Notes: generated by a model from the sequence alone, not told the origin. Positions 52,375 through 61,567 are shown, counted from the first letter of the stretch. The stretch: 64,000 bases of DNA from Pararoseomonas baculiformis (GCF_017813395.1 NZ_JAGIZB010000007.1:1-64000), one strand, 5' to 3'. Translations and numbers: made by a program.

Positions 52375-53126
52375 GTGGTTTCCCGGCCATTCTGGCCGAA
52401 TCGGTGCTGAACACGGGTTTCCTTGTCGCCCTCATCGCCACGGCGATTGCCGGGCTCATGCGCGGGTATTCCGGATTCGGCACCGCCATCCTCCTCGCCC
52501 CGGTCTTCTCCACCCTCTGGGGCCCCAAGGCTGGCGTGCCCGTCGTGCTGCTGATGGAACTGCTTGTCTCCGCGCAGCTCCTTCCCCGCGCCCTGGGAGA
52601 GGCGGACCGGCGGATGGTGATCCCGATCGGGCTCGCCGCCGTCCTCGCCATGCCGATCGGCTCCCTCGTGCTGCTCGCCGCGGATGGCGTCCTGCTCCGG
52701 CGCGCCATCGGCCTTCTCGTCCTCGTCTTCGGGATCGTGCTCCTGTCCCCATGGCGCTATCGTGGGGAGCGGCCACTGGGGCTCAATCTGGTGGTGGGCG
52801 CCATCAGCGGGTTGCTGAAGGGCTCCACGGGCATGTCCGGGCCGCCCGTGATCTTCTACTTCCTCTCGGGGCCCGAGGAGGCGCGGCGGCACCGGGCGAA
52901 CTTCATCCTCTTCTTCGGGGTGATCGGGGTGGCCTCCATCTTCCCGCCCCTGCTCGCCGGGCTGATTGATGCCCCGGCGCTGATCCGTTCCGTCGCCCTC
53001 ATCCCGCCGTTGCTGCTCTGCGTCCGGACGGGATCGCGGCTGTTCCATGTCATCCCGGTCGCCTGGTACCGGCGCTTCGCCTTCGGTGCCCTCATCGCCG
53101 CCGGCGGCATCGCCCTGCTGGGCTAG
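52371..53126 (+). CDS. TauE/SafE family membrane transporter (sulfite exporter-like)
   Basis: 251 residues from a TTG at 52371 that overlaps the DUF3553 stop (TTGA). About eight hydrophobic helices. AIAGLMRGYSGFGTAIL and the repeat-related AISGLLKGSTGMSGPPVIFY are the duplicated family motifs. Exports or imports small sulfur or organic anions; the substrate is not deducible. The TTG start is inferred from the overlap and lack of an upstream ATG in frame; the long upstream open frame is a shadow of DUF3553. Confidence 0.87.
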   Translation: MSGFPAILAESVLNTGFLVALIATAIAGLMRGYSGFGTAILLAPVFSTLWGPKAGVPVVLLMELLVSAQLLPRALGEADRRMVIPIGLAAVLAMPIGSLVLLAADGVLLRRAIGLLVLVFGIVLLSPWRYRGERPLGLNLVVGAISGLLKGSTGMSGPPVIFYFLSGPEEARRHRANFILFFGVIGVASIFPPLLAGLIDAPALIRSVALIPPLLLCVRTGSRLFHVIPVAWYRRFAFGALIAAGGIALLG

Positions 53127-53191
53127 GGGCCCTTGCGTAAAGCGGGGTGGGCCGCCCAAATCATGACCAATCCTCGGGAGTGCCCCTGACC

Positions 53192-54181
53192 ATGCTTGAT
53201 CCGTTCGGCCGGCGGATCTCCTATCTCCGCGTCTCGGTGACGGATCGCTGCGATCTTCGCTGCGTCTATTGCATGGCCGAGGACATGACCTTCCTGCCGA
53301 AGAAGGAACTCCTCACCCTTGAGGAGCTGGAGCGGCTCTGCGGCGCCTTCATCGATCTCGGCGTGGATAAGATCCGGCTGACGGGCGGCGAGCCGCTGGT
53401 GCGGCGCGGGGTGATGCAGCTTTTCCAGGGGCTTGGCAGCCGGATCGGCGCTGGCGGGCTCAAGGAACTGACCGTCACCACCAATGGCACGCAGCTGACC
53501 AAGATGGCGGATGACCTGTTCAAGGCCGGGGTCCGCCGCATCAATGTCTCCCTGGACACGCTGGACCCGGAGACCTTCGCGGCCGTCACCCGCTGGGGAA
53601 AGCTGGAGCAGACCCTGGATGGCGTCTTCGCCGCCAAGGCCGCGGGGCTGCAGGTGAAGATCAATGCCGTCGCGCTGAAGGGCGTGAACGAGCACGAGTA
53701 CGACCGGATGATCGCCTGGTGCGGCGAGCATGGATTCGACCTGACGCTGATCGAGACCATGCCCATGGGTGACATTACCGGGGACCGCACGGACCAGTAT
53801 CTTCCCCTTTCGACCATCCGCCGCCGCCTGGCGGAGCGCTGGACCCTGCTGCCCAGCGCACACAGCACGGGCGGCCCGGCCCGCTACGAGACGATCCAGG
53901 AGACCGGGCGCCGCATCGGCTTCATCACGCCGATGACCCACAACTTCTGTGAATCCTGCAACCGCGTGCGGCTGACCTGCACCGGCACCCTCTATATGTG
54001 CCTGGGCCAGGAGGACGCGGCCGATCTCCGGGCCCCGCTGCGCGACCCCTCCGTGGATGATACGGGCTTGCGGGATGCCATCCTCTCCGCCATTGCGCGC
54101 AAGCCGAAGGGCCATGATTTCGTCATCGGGCGGAACCATGCTCCCTCGGTCGGCCGGCACATGAGCGTGACGGGCGGTTGA
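53192..54181 (+). CDS. moaA: GTP 3',8-cyclase MoaA
   Basis: 329 residues. First step of molybdenum cofactor synthesis, radical SAM. N-terminal 4Fe-4S site CDLRCVYC (Cys20, 24, 27); the GTP-side second cluster has [13 protein letters not shown] plus a Cys in [23 protein letters not shown] and NAVALKGVN are typical. Ends with Gly-Gly, needed for catalysis in the family. ATG at 53192 has GGGAG about 12 nt upstream; a GTG at 53147 would add 15 residues not seen in relatives. No other moa genes here. Confidence 0.95.
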   Translation: MLDPFGRRISYLRVSVTDRCDLRCVYCMAEDMTFLPKKELLTLEELERLCGAFIDLGVDKIRLTGGEPLVRRGVMQLFQGLGSRIGAGGLKELTVTTNGTQLTKMADDLFKAGVRRINVSLDTLDPETFAAVTRWGKLEQTLDGVFAAKAAGLQVKINAVALKGVNEHEYDRMIAWCGEHGFDLTLIETMPMGDITGDRTDQYLPLSTIRRRLAERWTLLPSAHSTGGPARYETIQETGRRIGFITPMTHNFCESCNRVRLTCTGTLYMCLGQEDAADLRAPLRDPSVDDTGLRDAILSAIARKPKGHDFVIGRNHAPSVGRHMSVTGG

Positions 54182-54209
54182 ACAGCCAGGAAGCAAGGGG
54201 CGGCGCGGC

Positions 54210-54626
54210 GTGCTGGATTCGGAACTCGTCACCAGGCTCGCCATTCCTGGCCTGCCGGAATGGAGTGGGCTGGTGGTGCTCCTCCTCGGCCTACTCTTCC
54301 TCGCCGCCTTCCTGATGATGCCCTTCAGTGTCTTCGGCCTGAAGTCGCGCCTGGACGCCATCGAGGCGCAGCTGGACGACGTGCAGCAGGAAATCCGCAG
54401 CCTCGCGCTGCGCCTTCCGGAACCCGCCGCCCTGCGTCGCCGCCCGGCCGCGGCGGAGGAGATCTACGACGACCCGCCCATCCTCGCCCGGCCCGAACCC
54501 GCCCCGCGAGAGGACCGGGCGCCGCGCATGACGCCCCCCATTCCCCCGCCGCCCACCTGGCCCGAAGCCGGCCCGCGTGACGCCGGCCGCCGCATGGAAC
54601 CGCGCCTGGGCGGCCCGCGCCGCTGA
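54210..54626 (+). CDS. Membrane-anchored coiled-coil protein, unknown function
   Basis: 138 residues from GTG 54210. One TM helix at about 20-40 (LVVLLLGLLFLAAFLMMPF), a short coiled coil at about 46-72 (KSRLDAIEAQLDDVQQEIRSL), then a Pro/Arg/Glu-rich disordered tail (GPRR at the end). I do not recognise a family. The tail faces the cytosol if the N-terminus is outside; orientation uncertain. Starts 28 nt after moaA, possibly cotranscribed. Confidence 0.7.
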   Translation: MLDSELVTRLAIPGLPEWSGLVVLLLGLLFLAAFLMMPFSVFGLKSRLDAIEAQLDDVQQEIRSLALRLPEPAALRRRPAAAEEIYDDPPILARPEPAPREDRAPRMTPPIPPPPTWPEAGPRDAGRRMEPRLGGPRR

Positions 54627-54726
54627 CAAGACTCGTCTGGGGAGCCTCCGCCACCGGGTTCCCGCCAGGGCCGCGATCAGGCGGCGGGAAAGCGGGCGGG
54701 CCGGGCCGGGGCGGAGAGAAGCGGCG

Positions 54727-55131
54727 CTAGCCCGGATGGGCTGCGGCCCAGCGACCTTCCTGGGTGCGCCCGCCATAGCCATAGGCATGGCCATCGGCGG
54801 CATGGACCAGGACATAGCTCTCCTCGTGCAATGGGCCGAGCAGTTCGCCGAACGCGGCGAAGGCCTCCCGCACGAAGGCCGCCGTCTCGTCCTTGGTGTT
54901 CGTCCCGGCCGTGATCTTGATGTCCAGCCAGAAGGCCGCGAGACCCTGTTCGGCGAGGCTTCGCCCGGCCACGAACCAGTCCTCCGCCCGGGCAGGCTCC
55001 ACCAGCACAGCGGTCACCCCCGGATCTTTCCCTAGCCGTTCCGCCGCCAGCCGCGAGGCCAGGGCGGCCAGCTGTGCGCGCGTGCCGGCCCCCTCCCCAG
55101 GCGCCGCGTAGCGTATGGTGATCATCGGCAT
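54727..55131 (-). CDS. Tautomerase-fold protein (4-oxalocrotonate tautomerase superfamily)
   Basis: 134 residues. Opens MPMITIRYA; after Met removal the N-terminal Pro would be the catalytic Pro1 of the tautomerase superfamily. AEDWFVAGRSL and FWLDIKITAGTNTKDETAAFV resemble the family's second repeat. Length (about two 4-OT units) suggests a fused or cis-CaaD/MSAD-like member. Substrate unknown. Start at 55131 chosen so that Pro follows Met; a longer start at 55212 would bury it. Confidence 0.85.
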   Translation of the reverse strand: MPMITIRYAAPGEGAGTRAQLAALASRLAAERLGKDPGVTAVLVEPARAEDWFVAGRSLAEQGLAAFWLDIKITAGTNTKDETAAFVREAFAAFGELLGPLHEESYVLVHAADGHAYGYGGRTQEGRWAAAHPG

Positions 55132-55226
55132 GGCCGGCTTCTCCTGCTTTCCGGCCATAATGTCGCGCGCCCGGCTCCATCGTGGAATTCCATCGTCGGC
55201 TGGTTTCATCATAGTCTTCCGCGATC

Positions 55227-56126
55227 ATGCTCGACCTGGAATCCGTCCGCCTCTTCGTGCTGGCCGTGGAGTTCGGCAATCTCACCCGCGCCGCTGAGGC
55301 GGCCGGCACGGTCCAGCCGGCCGTCAGCGCGCGGCTGAAGGCTCTGGAAGCCCGGCTGGGCCGCCGTCTCCTGGACCGTTCCCCCCGCTTCGTTCGGCCG
55401 ACCGCCGAAGGTATCGCCTTCCTGGCCCGGGCCCGCGCGCTGCTCGCCGCCCATGATGAGGCGCTGCGATTGGGGGATGCCCCGGCCATGCGCGTGGCGA
55501 TCGGGTTGAGCGACCATGCCGTCGGGCTCGGCCTGCCTGCCCTCCTCGCCCGGTTGCGTGCCGCCCTGCCACCGCATGCCCTGCTGGAACTGCACAGCGG
55601 CGCCTCCATCCCGCTGCGCGAGCGTTTCGAGGAAGGCGCGCTGGATGCCGTCATCCTCCGCCGCGAAGCCGGTGGTGCGGAGGGGGAGGTGCTGGGGGAG
55701 GATCCGCTGGGCTGGCGGGGCGCGCCGGATTTCACGCTTCCGGCGGGCGCTGCGGTGCCCCTTGCGCTGCTGGCCCCGCCCTGCGGCGTGCGCGCCGCGG
55801 CAGAGCGGGCCTTGGATGCGGCCGGGCGGCCCTGGCGGGAGGCCTACCGGGGCGGAAGCTGTGCCATGCTGCTGGCCGGCGCCGGGGCGGGGCTGGGCCT
55901 GGCGCCGATGGGCCGGATCAGCGCGGGTGGCGCGCCGGACCTCGGCCCTGAACTGGGGTTGCCGCCCCTGCCCGGCTCGGAGATCGTCCTGCTCGGCCGG
56001 GCGGGCTCGGCCGGAGCAGCGGCGGCGATCCGTGTCCTCGCCGCCGGCATGCGCGCCGCGCTCAGCCCGGGAGGATCTCCGCCAGCCGCTCCGCCGGGCG
56101 GCAAAGGCGGACACCTTGCGGGGTGA
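55227..56126 (+). CDS. LysR family transcriptional regulator
   Basis: 299 residues. N-terminal winged helix-turn-helix (LESVRLFVLAVEFGNLTRAA then QPAVSARLKALEARLGRRLLDR), followed by a LysR substrate-binding domain (about 85-275). The last ~21 residues (SPGGSPPAAPPGGKGG) are low complexity and lie antisense to arsC, overlapping it by 65 nt. Divergent from the tautomerase gene by 95 nt, so the tautomerase is the likely target (inference). Confidence 0.9.
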   Translation: MLDLESVRLFVLAVEFGNLTRAAEAAGTVQPAVSARLKALEARLGRRLLDRSPRFVRPTAEGIAFLARARALLAAHDEALRLGDAPAMRVAIGLSDHAVGLGLPALLARLRAALPPHALLELHSGASIPLRERFEEGALDAVILRREAGGAEGEVLGEDPLGWRGAPDFTLPAGAAVPLALLAPPCGVRAAAERALDAAGRPWREAYRGGSCAMLLAGAGAGLGLAPMGRISAGGAPDLGPELGLPPLPGSEIVLLGRAGSAGAAAAIRVLAAGMRAALSPGGSPPAAPPGGKGGHLAG

Positions 56127-56409
56127 ACACGAAGGGCCGCTCGATCAGGGCCGGGTCCCCGGCCATCGTATCGAGCAGCGCCCCGTCATCCAGGCGGGGA
56201 TCGGCGAGCCATGTAGCGCCTTCCTTCTTCCGCATGGCCTCGCGTGGCGTCAGCCCCGCGGCGGCGATGGCGGCCGCCAGGGCGGCGCGCCCTGGCGGCT
56301 GGCGCTTGTAGTCCACCACCTCCGGCTCGAACCCGGCGGCGCGGATCGCCTCCAGCACGCGGCGGGACGTGCCGCAGGCCGGGTTGTGCCAGATGGTGAC
56401 GCCCGCCAT
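56062..56409 (-). CDS. arsC: Glutaredoxin-type arsenate reductase (ArsC family)
   Basis: 115 residues. Catalytic Cys12 in HNPACGTSRRVLEAI and the arginine in LIERPFVFTPQG fit the glutathione/glutaredoxin-linked ArsC family (YfgD/ArsC), which reduces arsenate to arsenite. KEGATWLADPRLDD is less standard. No ars operon partners nearby, so it may be a housekeeping YfgD-like protein with unknown substrate. The end is antisense to lysR, and the start shares one base with the stop of the Bug gene upstream. Confidence 0.87.
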   Translation of the reverse strand: MAGVTIWHNPACGTSRRVLEAIRAAGFEPEVVDYKRQPPGRAALAAAIAAAGLTPREAMRKKEGATWLADPRLDDGALLDTMAGDPALIERPFVFTPQGVRLCRPAERLAEILPG

Positions 56410-57389
56410 CAGCCAGCCTCGATCTTCGCCGTCCGCACGATCTCGGCCATGGCGCGCCGCTGCTCGGCCACGTAGTTCGCGAAGCTCGCGGGATCCGTGC
56501 CCAGGGGAATGGCGCCCAGCGCTTCCAGCCGCTGCTTCACGGTGGGGTCGGCCAGCGCCGCCTTTGCCGCCTCATACAGCTTGGCGATCACCGGCTCCGG
56601 CGTGCCGGCGGGGGCATAAAGGCCGTTCCACTCGTTCAGTTCATAGCCCGGGAAGCCCTGCTCGGCGATGGTCGGAAGCTCCGGCATGGGCGCGATCCGC
56701 TCCGCGGTGGTCACCCCAAGGGCCCGCAGCTTCCCGTCCTTCACCAGTTGCAGCGAGGAGGAGACGGTGCCGAAGACGAAGACCGTGCTGCCGCTCATCA
56801 GGTCCTGAAGCGCCGCCGTGCCGCCGCGATAGGGCACGTGCTGGATGTCGAGCCCAGCGCGCTGGAGGAAGAGCGCCGCGGCGAGATGCGCGGCCGTGGC
56901 ATTGCCCGAGGAGCCATAGGAGAGGTCCGGCTTGGTCTTCGCCCAGGCGATGAACTCGGGAAGGGTTTTCGCGGGCACCTTGGCCGGGTCCACCACCAGC
57001 ATCTGGGGCAGCACCACGACCTGGCTGATATAGGCGAAGGCCTTGGCGTAATCGAAAGGCAGGCCCTTCAGCACGAAGGGATTCACCACATGGGCGAGCG
57101 CATCGACCATGATGGTGTGCCCATCCGGCGCCGAGCGCGCGATTTCGCCGGCGCCGAGGCTGCCCCCGGCCCCCGGCCGGTTCTCGACGATGACCGGCTG
57201 CCCCAGCACCGCCCCCATGGGCCCGGCCATCAGCCTTGCCGTCGTGTCCACCCCGCCACCCGGCGTGTAAGGGGCGATGAAGCGGATCGGGCGGTTGGGG
57301 AAGCCGGCCTGCGCGGCGGCCCGGCGCGGCAGGATCACCGGCAGGGCGAGAAGGCCTGCGCCCAGGGTGCGGCGTGCGATCTTGGTCAT
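56409..57389 (-). CDS. Tripartite tricarboxylate transporter substrate-binding protein (Bug/TctC)
   Basis: 326 residues. Signal peptide of about 27 residues (RRTLGAGLLALPVILPRRAAAQ, shown as RRTLGAGLLALPVIL). Loops IRFIAPYTPGGGVDTTA, VENRPGAGGSLGAGE, SAPDGHTIM and HVPYRGGTAALQDL mark the family. AGGAGGACAC precedes the ATG. Fourth orphan Bug protein in the window. Cotranscribed with arsC judging by the one-base overlap. Confidence 0.93.
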   Translation of the reverse strand: MTKIARRTLGAGLLALPVILPRRAAAQAGFPNRPIRFIAPYTPGGGVDTTARLMAGPMGAVLGQPVIVENRPGAGGSLGAGEIARSAPDGHTIMVDALAHVVNPFVLKGLPFDYAKAFAYISQVVVLPQMLVVDPAKVPAKTLPEFIAWAKTKPDLSYGSSGNATAAHLAAALFLQRAGLDIQHVPYRGGTAALQDLMSGSTVFVFGTVSSSLQLVKDGKLRALGVTTAERIAPMPELPTIAEQGFPGYELNEWNGLYAPAGTPEPVIAKLYEAAKAALADPTVKQRLEALGAIPLGTDPASFANYVAEQRRAMAEIVRTAKIEAG

Positions 57390-57505
57390 ATGTGTCCTCC
57401 TGCCCAGGCTTCTAAAGGGTTTTCCCCCGGGCTGTCGTCACATGGCGCGGCCGCGGCGTGGCTGGCGCCGGATGCCGCGCCCGCCGCCATGCTGCGCGTG
57501 CCGCG

Positions 57506-58822
57506 TCAGACCTCCCTCTCCCCCGCCGCGATCCGGGCCACGGGCGCAGGCCGGCGCCGGCGCAGCCAAGCCAGCAGGGGTGCCTCCGGCTCCGGCTCCA
57601 CCACCACCTGCAGCAGCCGCGCGTAGTCCAGCACCAGCCCGGGCGTCCATGCCATGGATTCGGCCCGGCGCCGCAGCACCCCGGCCGCCCAGAGATCGGG
57701 ATTCAGCATGGCCTGGAACCCCGCCTTCCAGGGCCGCCCGCTCCGGCTGAGCGCCCCTTCCAGCGCCGCGTCCAATGCATGTGCGACCACGCTGGAGCAG
57801 TTCCGGTTGGTCAGGTTGTAGGTCCGGTCCTGGCTGTATGCGTGCCAGAAGGCGCGCAGCCGCTCGGCGTCGAACTGGCTGAAGCGCACATGCTCCGTTG
57901 CCTCGCACCAGCCATCCGCCTCCTCCCGGTAGCTCGGCTGGAAGCGGCCGGGGACGTCGTTCTCCTGCGTGGCGCGCAGCGCCCGGCCGAAATCATCGGG
58001 CGAGCGGTCGATCTCCACGGCGGGATAGTGGCTGATGTAGAGGTCGGGCTTCAGCTCCAGCGCGGCATGGCCGGTGGAAATCACCCCGTTCCGGTCCACG
58101 GCCGCCACGTAGCGGTCCAGCAGGGGCCGGCGGGCCACGGTGCCGGCGGAGCCGGCGGGCGTCCAGACATGCACCACTAGGTCGCCGCGCGAGGCATCGG
58201 CATCCGCCACCTGCCGGGCCCAGGCGGCGGCAGGCAGCGCAGCACCGAGCAGGACCGAGATCGGGGTGCCCGCCGGCAGGCGGCGCAGGCGGAGCGCGAG
58301 CCGCAGGGTCGCCAGCCCTCCGGCCATCAGCAGCGCACCCACATTCGCGCCGATCGTGCCCTCATAGCCCGTGGGCCAGGGCTGGAGGGTGGCAATGGCG
58401 AAGAGCAGTTCGACCACCCCGGCGGCCAGGGACAGGCGCCAGCCCTGGAACCGCACCACATGCGCGCTGGCGATCCGGAACCCGCCATCCACCAGCAGGA
58501 CGAAGCCGAGCAGGATGGCGATGATCAGGTTGCCATGCGGCGGCTGCAGGATGATCGCCACCGCGGGCAGGATCAGCACCGTGGCGCGGGCGAAGCGGTA
58601 GCCGCGCCGCGTGACCGCGGCGAAGGCGGCGGCAAGGGCCACCGCCCCCTCCAGCAGGAGGAGATAGCCGAAGTAATGCGGCTGGATCACCGTGTCTCCA
58701 TCCAGCGCATCCACGAAGATCGTGGCGCCGACCAGCGCCCAGGCGATTCCGAGCACGGCCAGCGCGGCCCAGCGCCGCTGGATCAGTTCGGATCCCAGAA
58801 GAAGCATGAGCAGCCGGATCAT
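57506..58822 (-). CDS. HdeD-like membrane domain fused to a papain-like peptidase-like domain
   Basis: 438 residues. The first ~195 residues are an HdeD/DUF308-type membrane unit with about six TM helices (e.g. LLLEGAVALAAAFAAV). The rest (about 210-430) is a soluble domain with the pattern of a papain/NlpC-P60-like fold of the DUF4105 kind: His in NGVISTGHAALEL and Cys in LTNRNCSSVVAHALDAAL. The catalytic reading is inference. It would face the periplasm or cytosol depending on topology. GC and codon use match neighbours. Divergent from the MFS gene by 111 nt. Confidence 0.7.
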   Translation of the reverse strand: MIRLLMLLLGSELIQRRWAALAVLGIAWALVGATIFVDALDGDTVIQPHYFGYLLLLEGAVALAAAFAAVTRRGYRFARATVLILPAVAIILQPPHGNLIIAILLGFVLLVDGGFRIASAHVVRFQGWRLSLAAGVVELLFAIATLQPWPTGYEGTIGANVGALLMAGGLATLRLALRLRRLPAGTPISVLLGAALPAAAWARQVADADASRGDLVVHVWTPAGSAGTVARRPLLDRYVAAVDRNGVISTGHAALELKPDLYISHYPAVEIDRSPDDFGRALRATQENDVPGRFQPSYREEADGWCEATEHVRFSQFDAERLRAFWHAYSQDRTYNLTNRNCSSVVAHALDAALEGALSRSGRPWKAGFQAMLNPDLWAAGVLRRRAESMAWTPGLVLDYARLLQVVVEPEPEAPLLAWLRRRRPAPVARIAAGEREV

Positions 58823-58933
58823 CGTCGTGCTTCGGTCCCTGGATCACGCATGCGGGAACAACTCTCTGGCAGATTCAACCGGCGCGTGCAAAGTTGGAAT
58901 GATTCCGCGGGACAAATCCGAGACTTGCAGGCC

Positions 58934-60100
58934 ATGACGCCCCATACCCGGCCTGCCGGCCCCGATTTCCTCTCCCAGGGGGCGGTGATCGCCACGGCCA
59001 TGATCTTCGGCCTCACCTACAGCCTCAGCGCCGCGCTGATCGCGCTGGATCTGGCGGAGCTGGGATATGGGGAGGGCATGATCGGCGCGAACGCCGCCAT
59101 GCATGCGGCCGGCGTGCTCGGCATGGCTTTCCTCCTGCCCCGGATCGTGCCGCGCGTGGGCATGCGGCGCATGGTGCTGGGGGCATTGCTGCTGGCCGCG
59201 CTGGTCCTGGCCCTTTTTCCGGCCATGCCGCTGGTCTGGCTCTGGTTCCCGCTCCGGCTGCTGCTGGGCGCGGCGTCGGAAACCCTTTTCGTGCTGTCCG
59301 AGACCTGGCTGAACAGCCTCAGCACCGAGGCGACGCGGGGCCGCGCCATGGGGGCCTATACGGCGGCGCTTTCCGTGGGCTTCGCGCTGGGGCCTCTCAT
59401 TCTCTCCCTGGTCGGCAGCGGTGGCGCCCTGCCCTATCTCATCGGTGCCGGGCTGACGGCCGCAGCGGCAGCGCTGGTCGCCGCGCCCCGCATCCGCGAG
59501 CCGGGGATGGAGCATGCCGCCCATGGCAACCCGCTGCGCTTCCTCGCCCTGGCGCCCGTCGCCATCGCCGCCACCACGCTGAACGCGGCGGTGGAGACGG
59601 CGGGGCTCTCCTTCCTCGCGATCTATGCCGTCGGCCTGGGATGGGGGGAGGCGGAGGCGACGCAGCTCATGTCCTGCATGATGTTCGGCGCCATCGCGCT
59701 GCAGCTTCCCATCGGCTGGATCGGCGACAAGGTGAACCGGGAGGCGCTGATCATCGCCCTCGCCGGGATCGCGGCGCTGGGCGCGCTGGTCTGGCCCTGG
59801 GCGCTGCAGAATCCCTGGGCCATCTACCCGCTCCTCTTCGTCTGGGGCGGCGTCTTCGTCGGCATCTACACGATGATGCTCACCATCATCGGCAGCCGCT
59901 TCAGCGGTGGAGAGCTTGTGGGGATCTACGCCGCGATGGGGCTGATGTGGGGCGCGGGCGCGCTGCTGGGCCCGCTTCTGGCGGGCGCCGCCATGCAGGC
60001 CACCACCCATGGGCTGCCGGTCTTCGTCGCCCTGGCCTGCGCCGCCTTCATGGGCGTGGCCCTCGCGGCATCCCGCAGGCCGAGCCGCGCCCTGCCCTGA
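58934..60100 (+). CDS. Major facilitator superfamily transporter
   Basis: 388 residues, 12 hydrophobic segments. The MFS loop 2-3 motif is weak; SETWLNSLSTEATRGRAMGAYTA and the second-half GDKVNREALII match the UMF2/YcaD-like MFS subgroup. Proton-coupled efflux or uptake of small molecules; the substrate cannot be read. ATG at 58934 gives an immediate TM1 (LSQGAVIATAMIFGLTYSL). Confidence 0.9.
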   Translation: MTPHTRPAGPDFLSQGAVIATAMIFGLTYSLSAALIALDLAELGYGEGMIGANAAMHAAGVLGMAFLLPRIVPRVGMRRMVLGALLLAALVLALFPAMPLVWLWFPLRLLLGAASETLFVLSETWLNSLSTEATRGRAMGAYTAALSVGFALGPLILSLVGSGGALPYLIGAGLTAAAAALVAAPRIREPGMEHAAHGNPLRFLALAPVAIAATTLNAAVETAGLSFLAIYAVGLGWGEAEATQLMSCMMFGAIALQLPIGWIGDKVNREALIIALAGIAALGALVWPWALQNPWAIYPLLFVWGGVFVGIYTMMLTIIGSRFSGGELVGIYAAMGLMWGAGALLGPLLAGAAMQATTHGLPVFVALACAAFMGVALAASRRPSRALP

Positions 60101-60157
60101 CAAGGAGGGCGGCACCGGGCCATCGAAGCGGCGGCGGCTTTCGCCTATCCTGCACCG

Positions 60158-61567
60158 ATGCCGCCCCGTCGCCCCGCAGCCGCCCAGGATCTTTTCGGCG
60201 AGGCCCCCTCAGCCGAAACACCGGCCGGCGGGGCGGCGCCCGGCACAGCCCGCCCGCTCGCCGACCAGCTGCGGCCCAACAACCTCTCGGAGGTGGTGGG
60301 CCAGGAGCATCTTCTGGGGCCGGAGGGCGCGCTGCGCCGCATGCTCGACCGCGGCGCGCTGGCATCGCTGATCCTCTGGGGCCCACCGGGGGTGGGCAAG
60401 ACCACCATTGCGCGTCTTCTCGCCGAGGAGGCCGGGCTGCGCTTCGCCGCCCTTTCGGCCGTGTTCAGCGGAGTGGCCGACCTGAAGCGGGCCTTTGACG
60501 AGGCCCGCGCGCGCCGCAGCAACGGGCAGGCCACGCTGCTTTTCGTGGACGAGATCCATCGCTTCAACCGCGCCCAGCAAGATGGCTTCCTGCCGGTGGT
60601 GGAGGATGGGACGGTGGTGCTGGTGGGCGCCACCACGGAGAATCCGAATTTCGCCCTGAACAACGCGCTTCTCTCACGCTGCCGCGTGCTCACCCTCCGC
60701 CGCCTGGAGGATGCGGCGCTGGAATTGCTGCTCAGCCGGGCCGAGGCCGAAACGGGCCACGCCTTGCCGCTCCAGCCCGAGGCACGCACGGCCCTTCGCG
60801 CCCTGGCGGATGGCGATGGCCGCAACCTGCTGAACATGGCCGAGCAGCTCCTGGCCCTGCCCGGGGGCACGGCGCCGCTGGCGCCGGAGGCGCTTCCCGC
60901 GCTTCTCTCCCGCCGTCCCGCGCGCTTCGAGGCGGAGCGGGCCGAGCATGACAGCCAGATCTCGCCCAGCATCCTCGGTGACCGGGGCAGCGAGCTGAAC
61001 CAGCTGCTCTCGGCCTTCCACAAGTCGCTGCGCGGATCGGATGTGCAGGCCGCGCTCTATTACGCGGCGCGGATGATGGTGATGGGCGAGGAAACGGCGC
61101 CGACCATCTTCCGCCGCCTGGCCTGCGCGGCTTCCGAGGATGTCGGCATGGCCGATCCCCAGGCGCTGGTGCAGGTGCTGACGGCCTGGGACGCCTTCCG
61201 CCGCATCGGCTGGCCGGAGGCGCATCTCTTCATGGGGCAGGCGATCGTCTATGTCGCCACCGCGCCGAAATCCAACGCCACGCATCTCGCCTTCACCGAG
61301 GCGCTGCGCGTGGCGGAGCGCACCGCCCGCATGCCCCCGCCCCTGCATATCACCAACGCCCATACGAAGCTGATGGCGGAGTTGGGCCATGGCGCCGGCT
61401 ACCGCTACGACCATGACGAGCCCGATGCCTTCGCCGGCCAGGAGTTCTTCCCCGACCCGCTGGCGGGCGAGAACCGCCCCGAATTCTACCAGCCCACCCC
61501 GCGCGGCTTCGAGCGCGACATCGGCAAGCGGCTGGATTTCTGGGCGCGGCGCCGCGGGCACCGCTGA
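60158..61567 (+). CDS. rarA: Replication-associated recombination protein RarA (MgsA)
   Basis: 469 residues, AAA+ clamp-loader-like ATPase related to eukaryotic WRNIP1. A short basic N-terminus is followed by QDLFGE, then the AAA core: Walker A WGPPGVGKTT, Walker B LFVDEIHRFNRAQQD, sensor 1 VGATTENPNF, and sensor 2 GDGRNLLN. The C-terminal tetramerisation domain has SEDVGMADPQAL and LPLHI-like PPLHITNAHTKLM. Acts at stalled replication forks. Starts 57 nt after the MFS gene. Confidence 0.95.
   Translation: MPPRRPAAAQDLFGEAPSAETPAGGAAPGTARPLADQLRPNNLSEVVGQEHLLGPEGALRRMLDRGALASLILWGPPGVGKTTIARLLAEEAGLRFAALSAVFSGVADLKRAFDEARARRSNGQATLLFVDEIHRFNRAQQDGFLPVVEDGTVVLVGATTENPNFALNNALLSRCRVLTLRRLEDAALELLLSRAEAETGHALPLQPEARTALRALADGDGRNLLNMAEQLLALPGGTAPLAPEALPALLSRRPARFEAERAEHDSQISPSILGDRGSELNQLLSAFHKSLRGSDVQAALYYAARMMVMGEETAPTIFRRLACAASEDVGMADPQALVQVLTAWDAFRRIGWPEAHLFMGQAIVYVATAPKSNATHLAFTEALRVAERTARMPPPLHITNAHTKLMAELGHGAGYRYDHDEPDAFAGQEFFPDPLAGENRPEFYQPTPRGFERDIGKRLDFWARRRGHR

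Noticed and set aside
53127-53191. Molybdenum cofactor riboswitch before moaA
   Set aside because: The gap of 65 nt is too short for the Moco aptamer, and no matching helices were visible.
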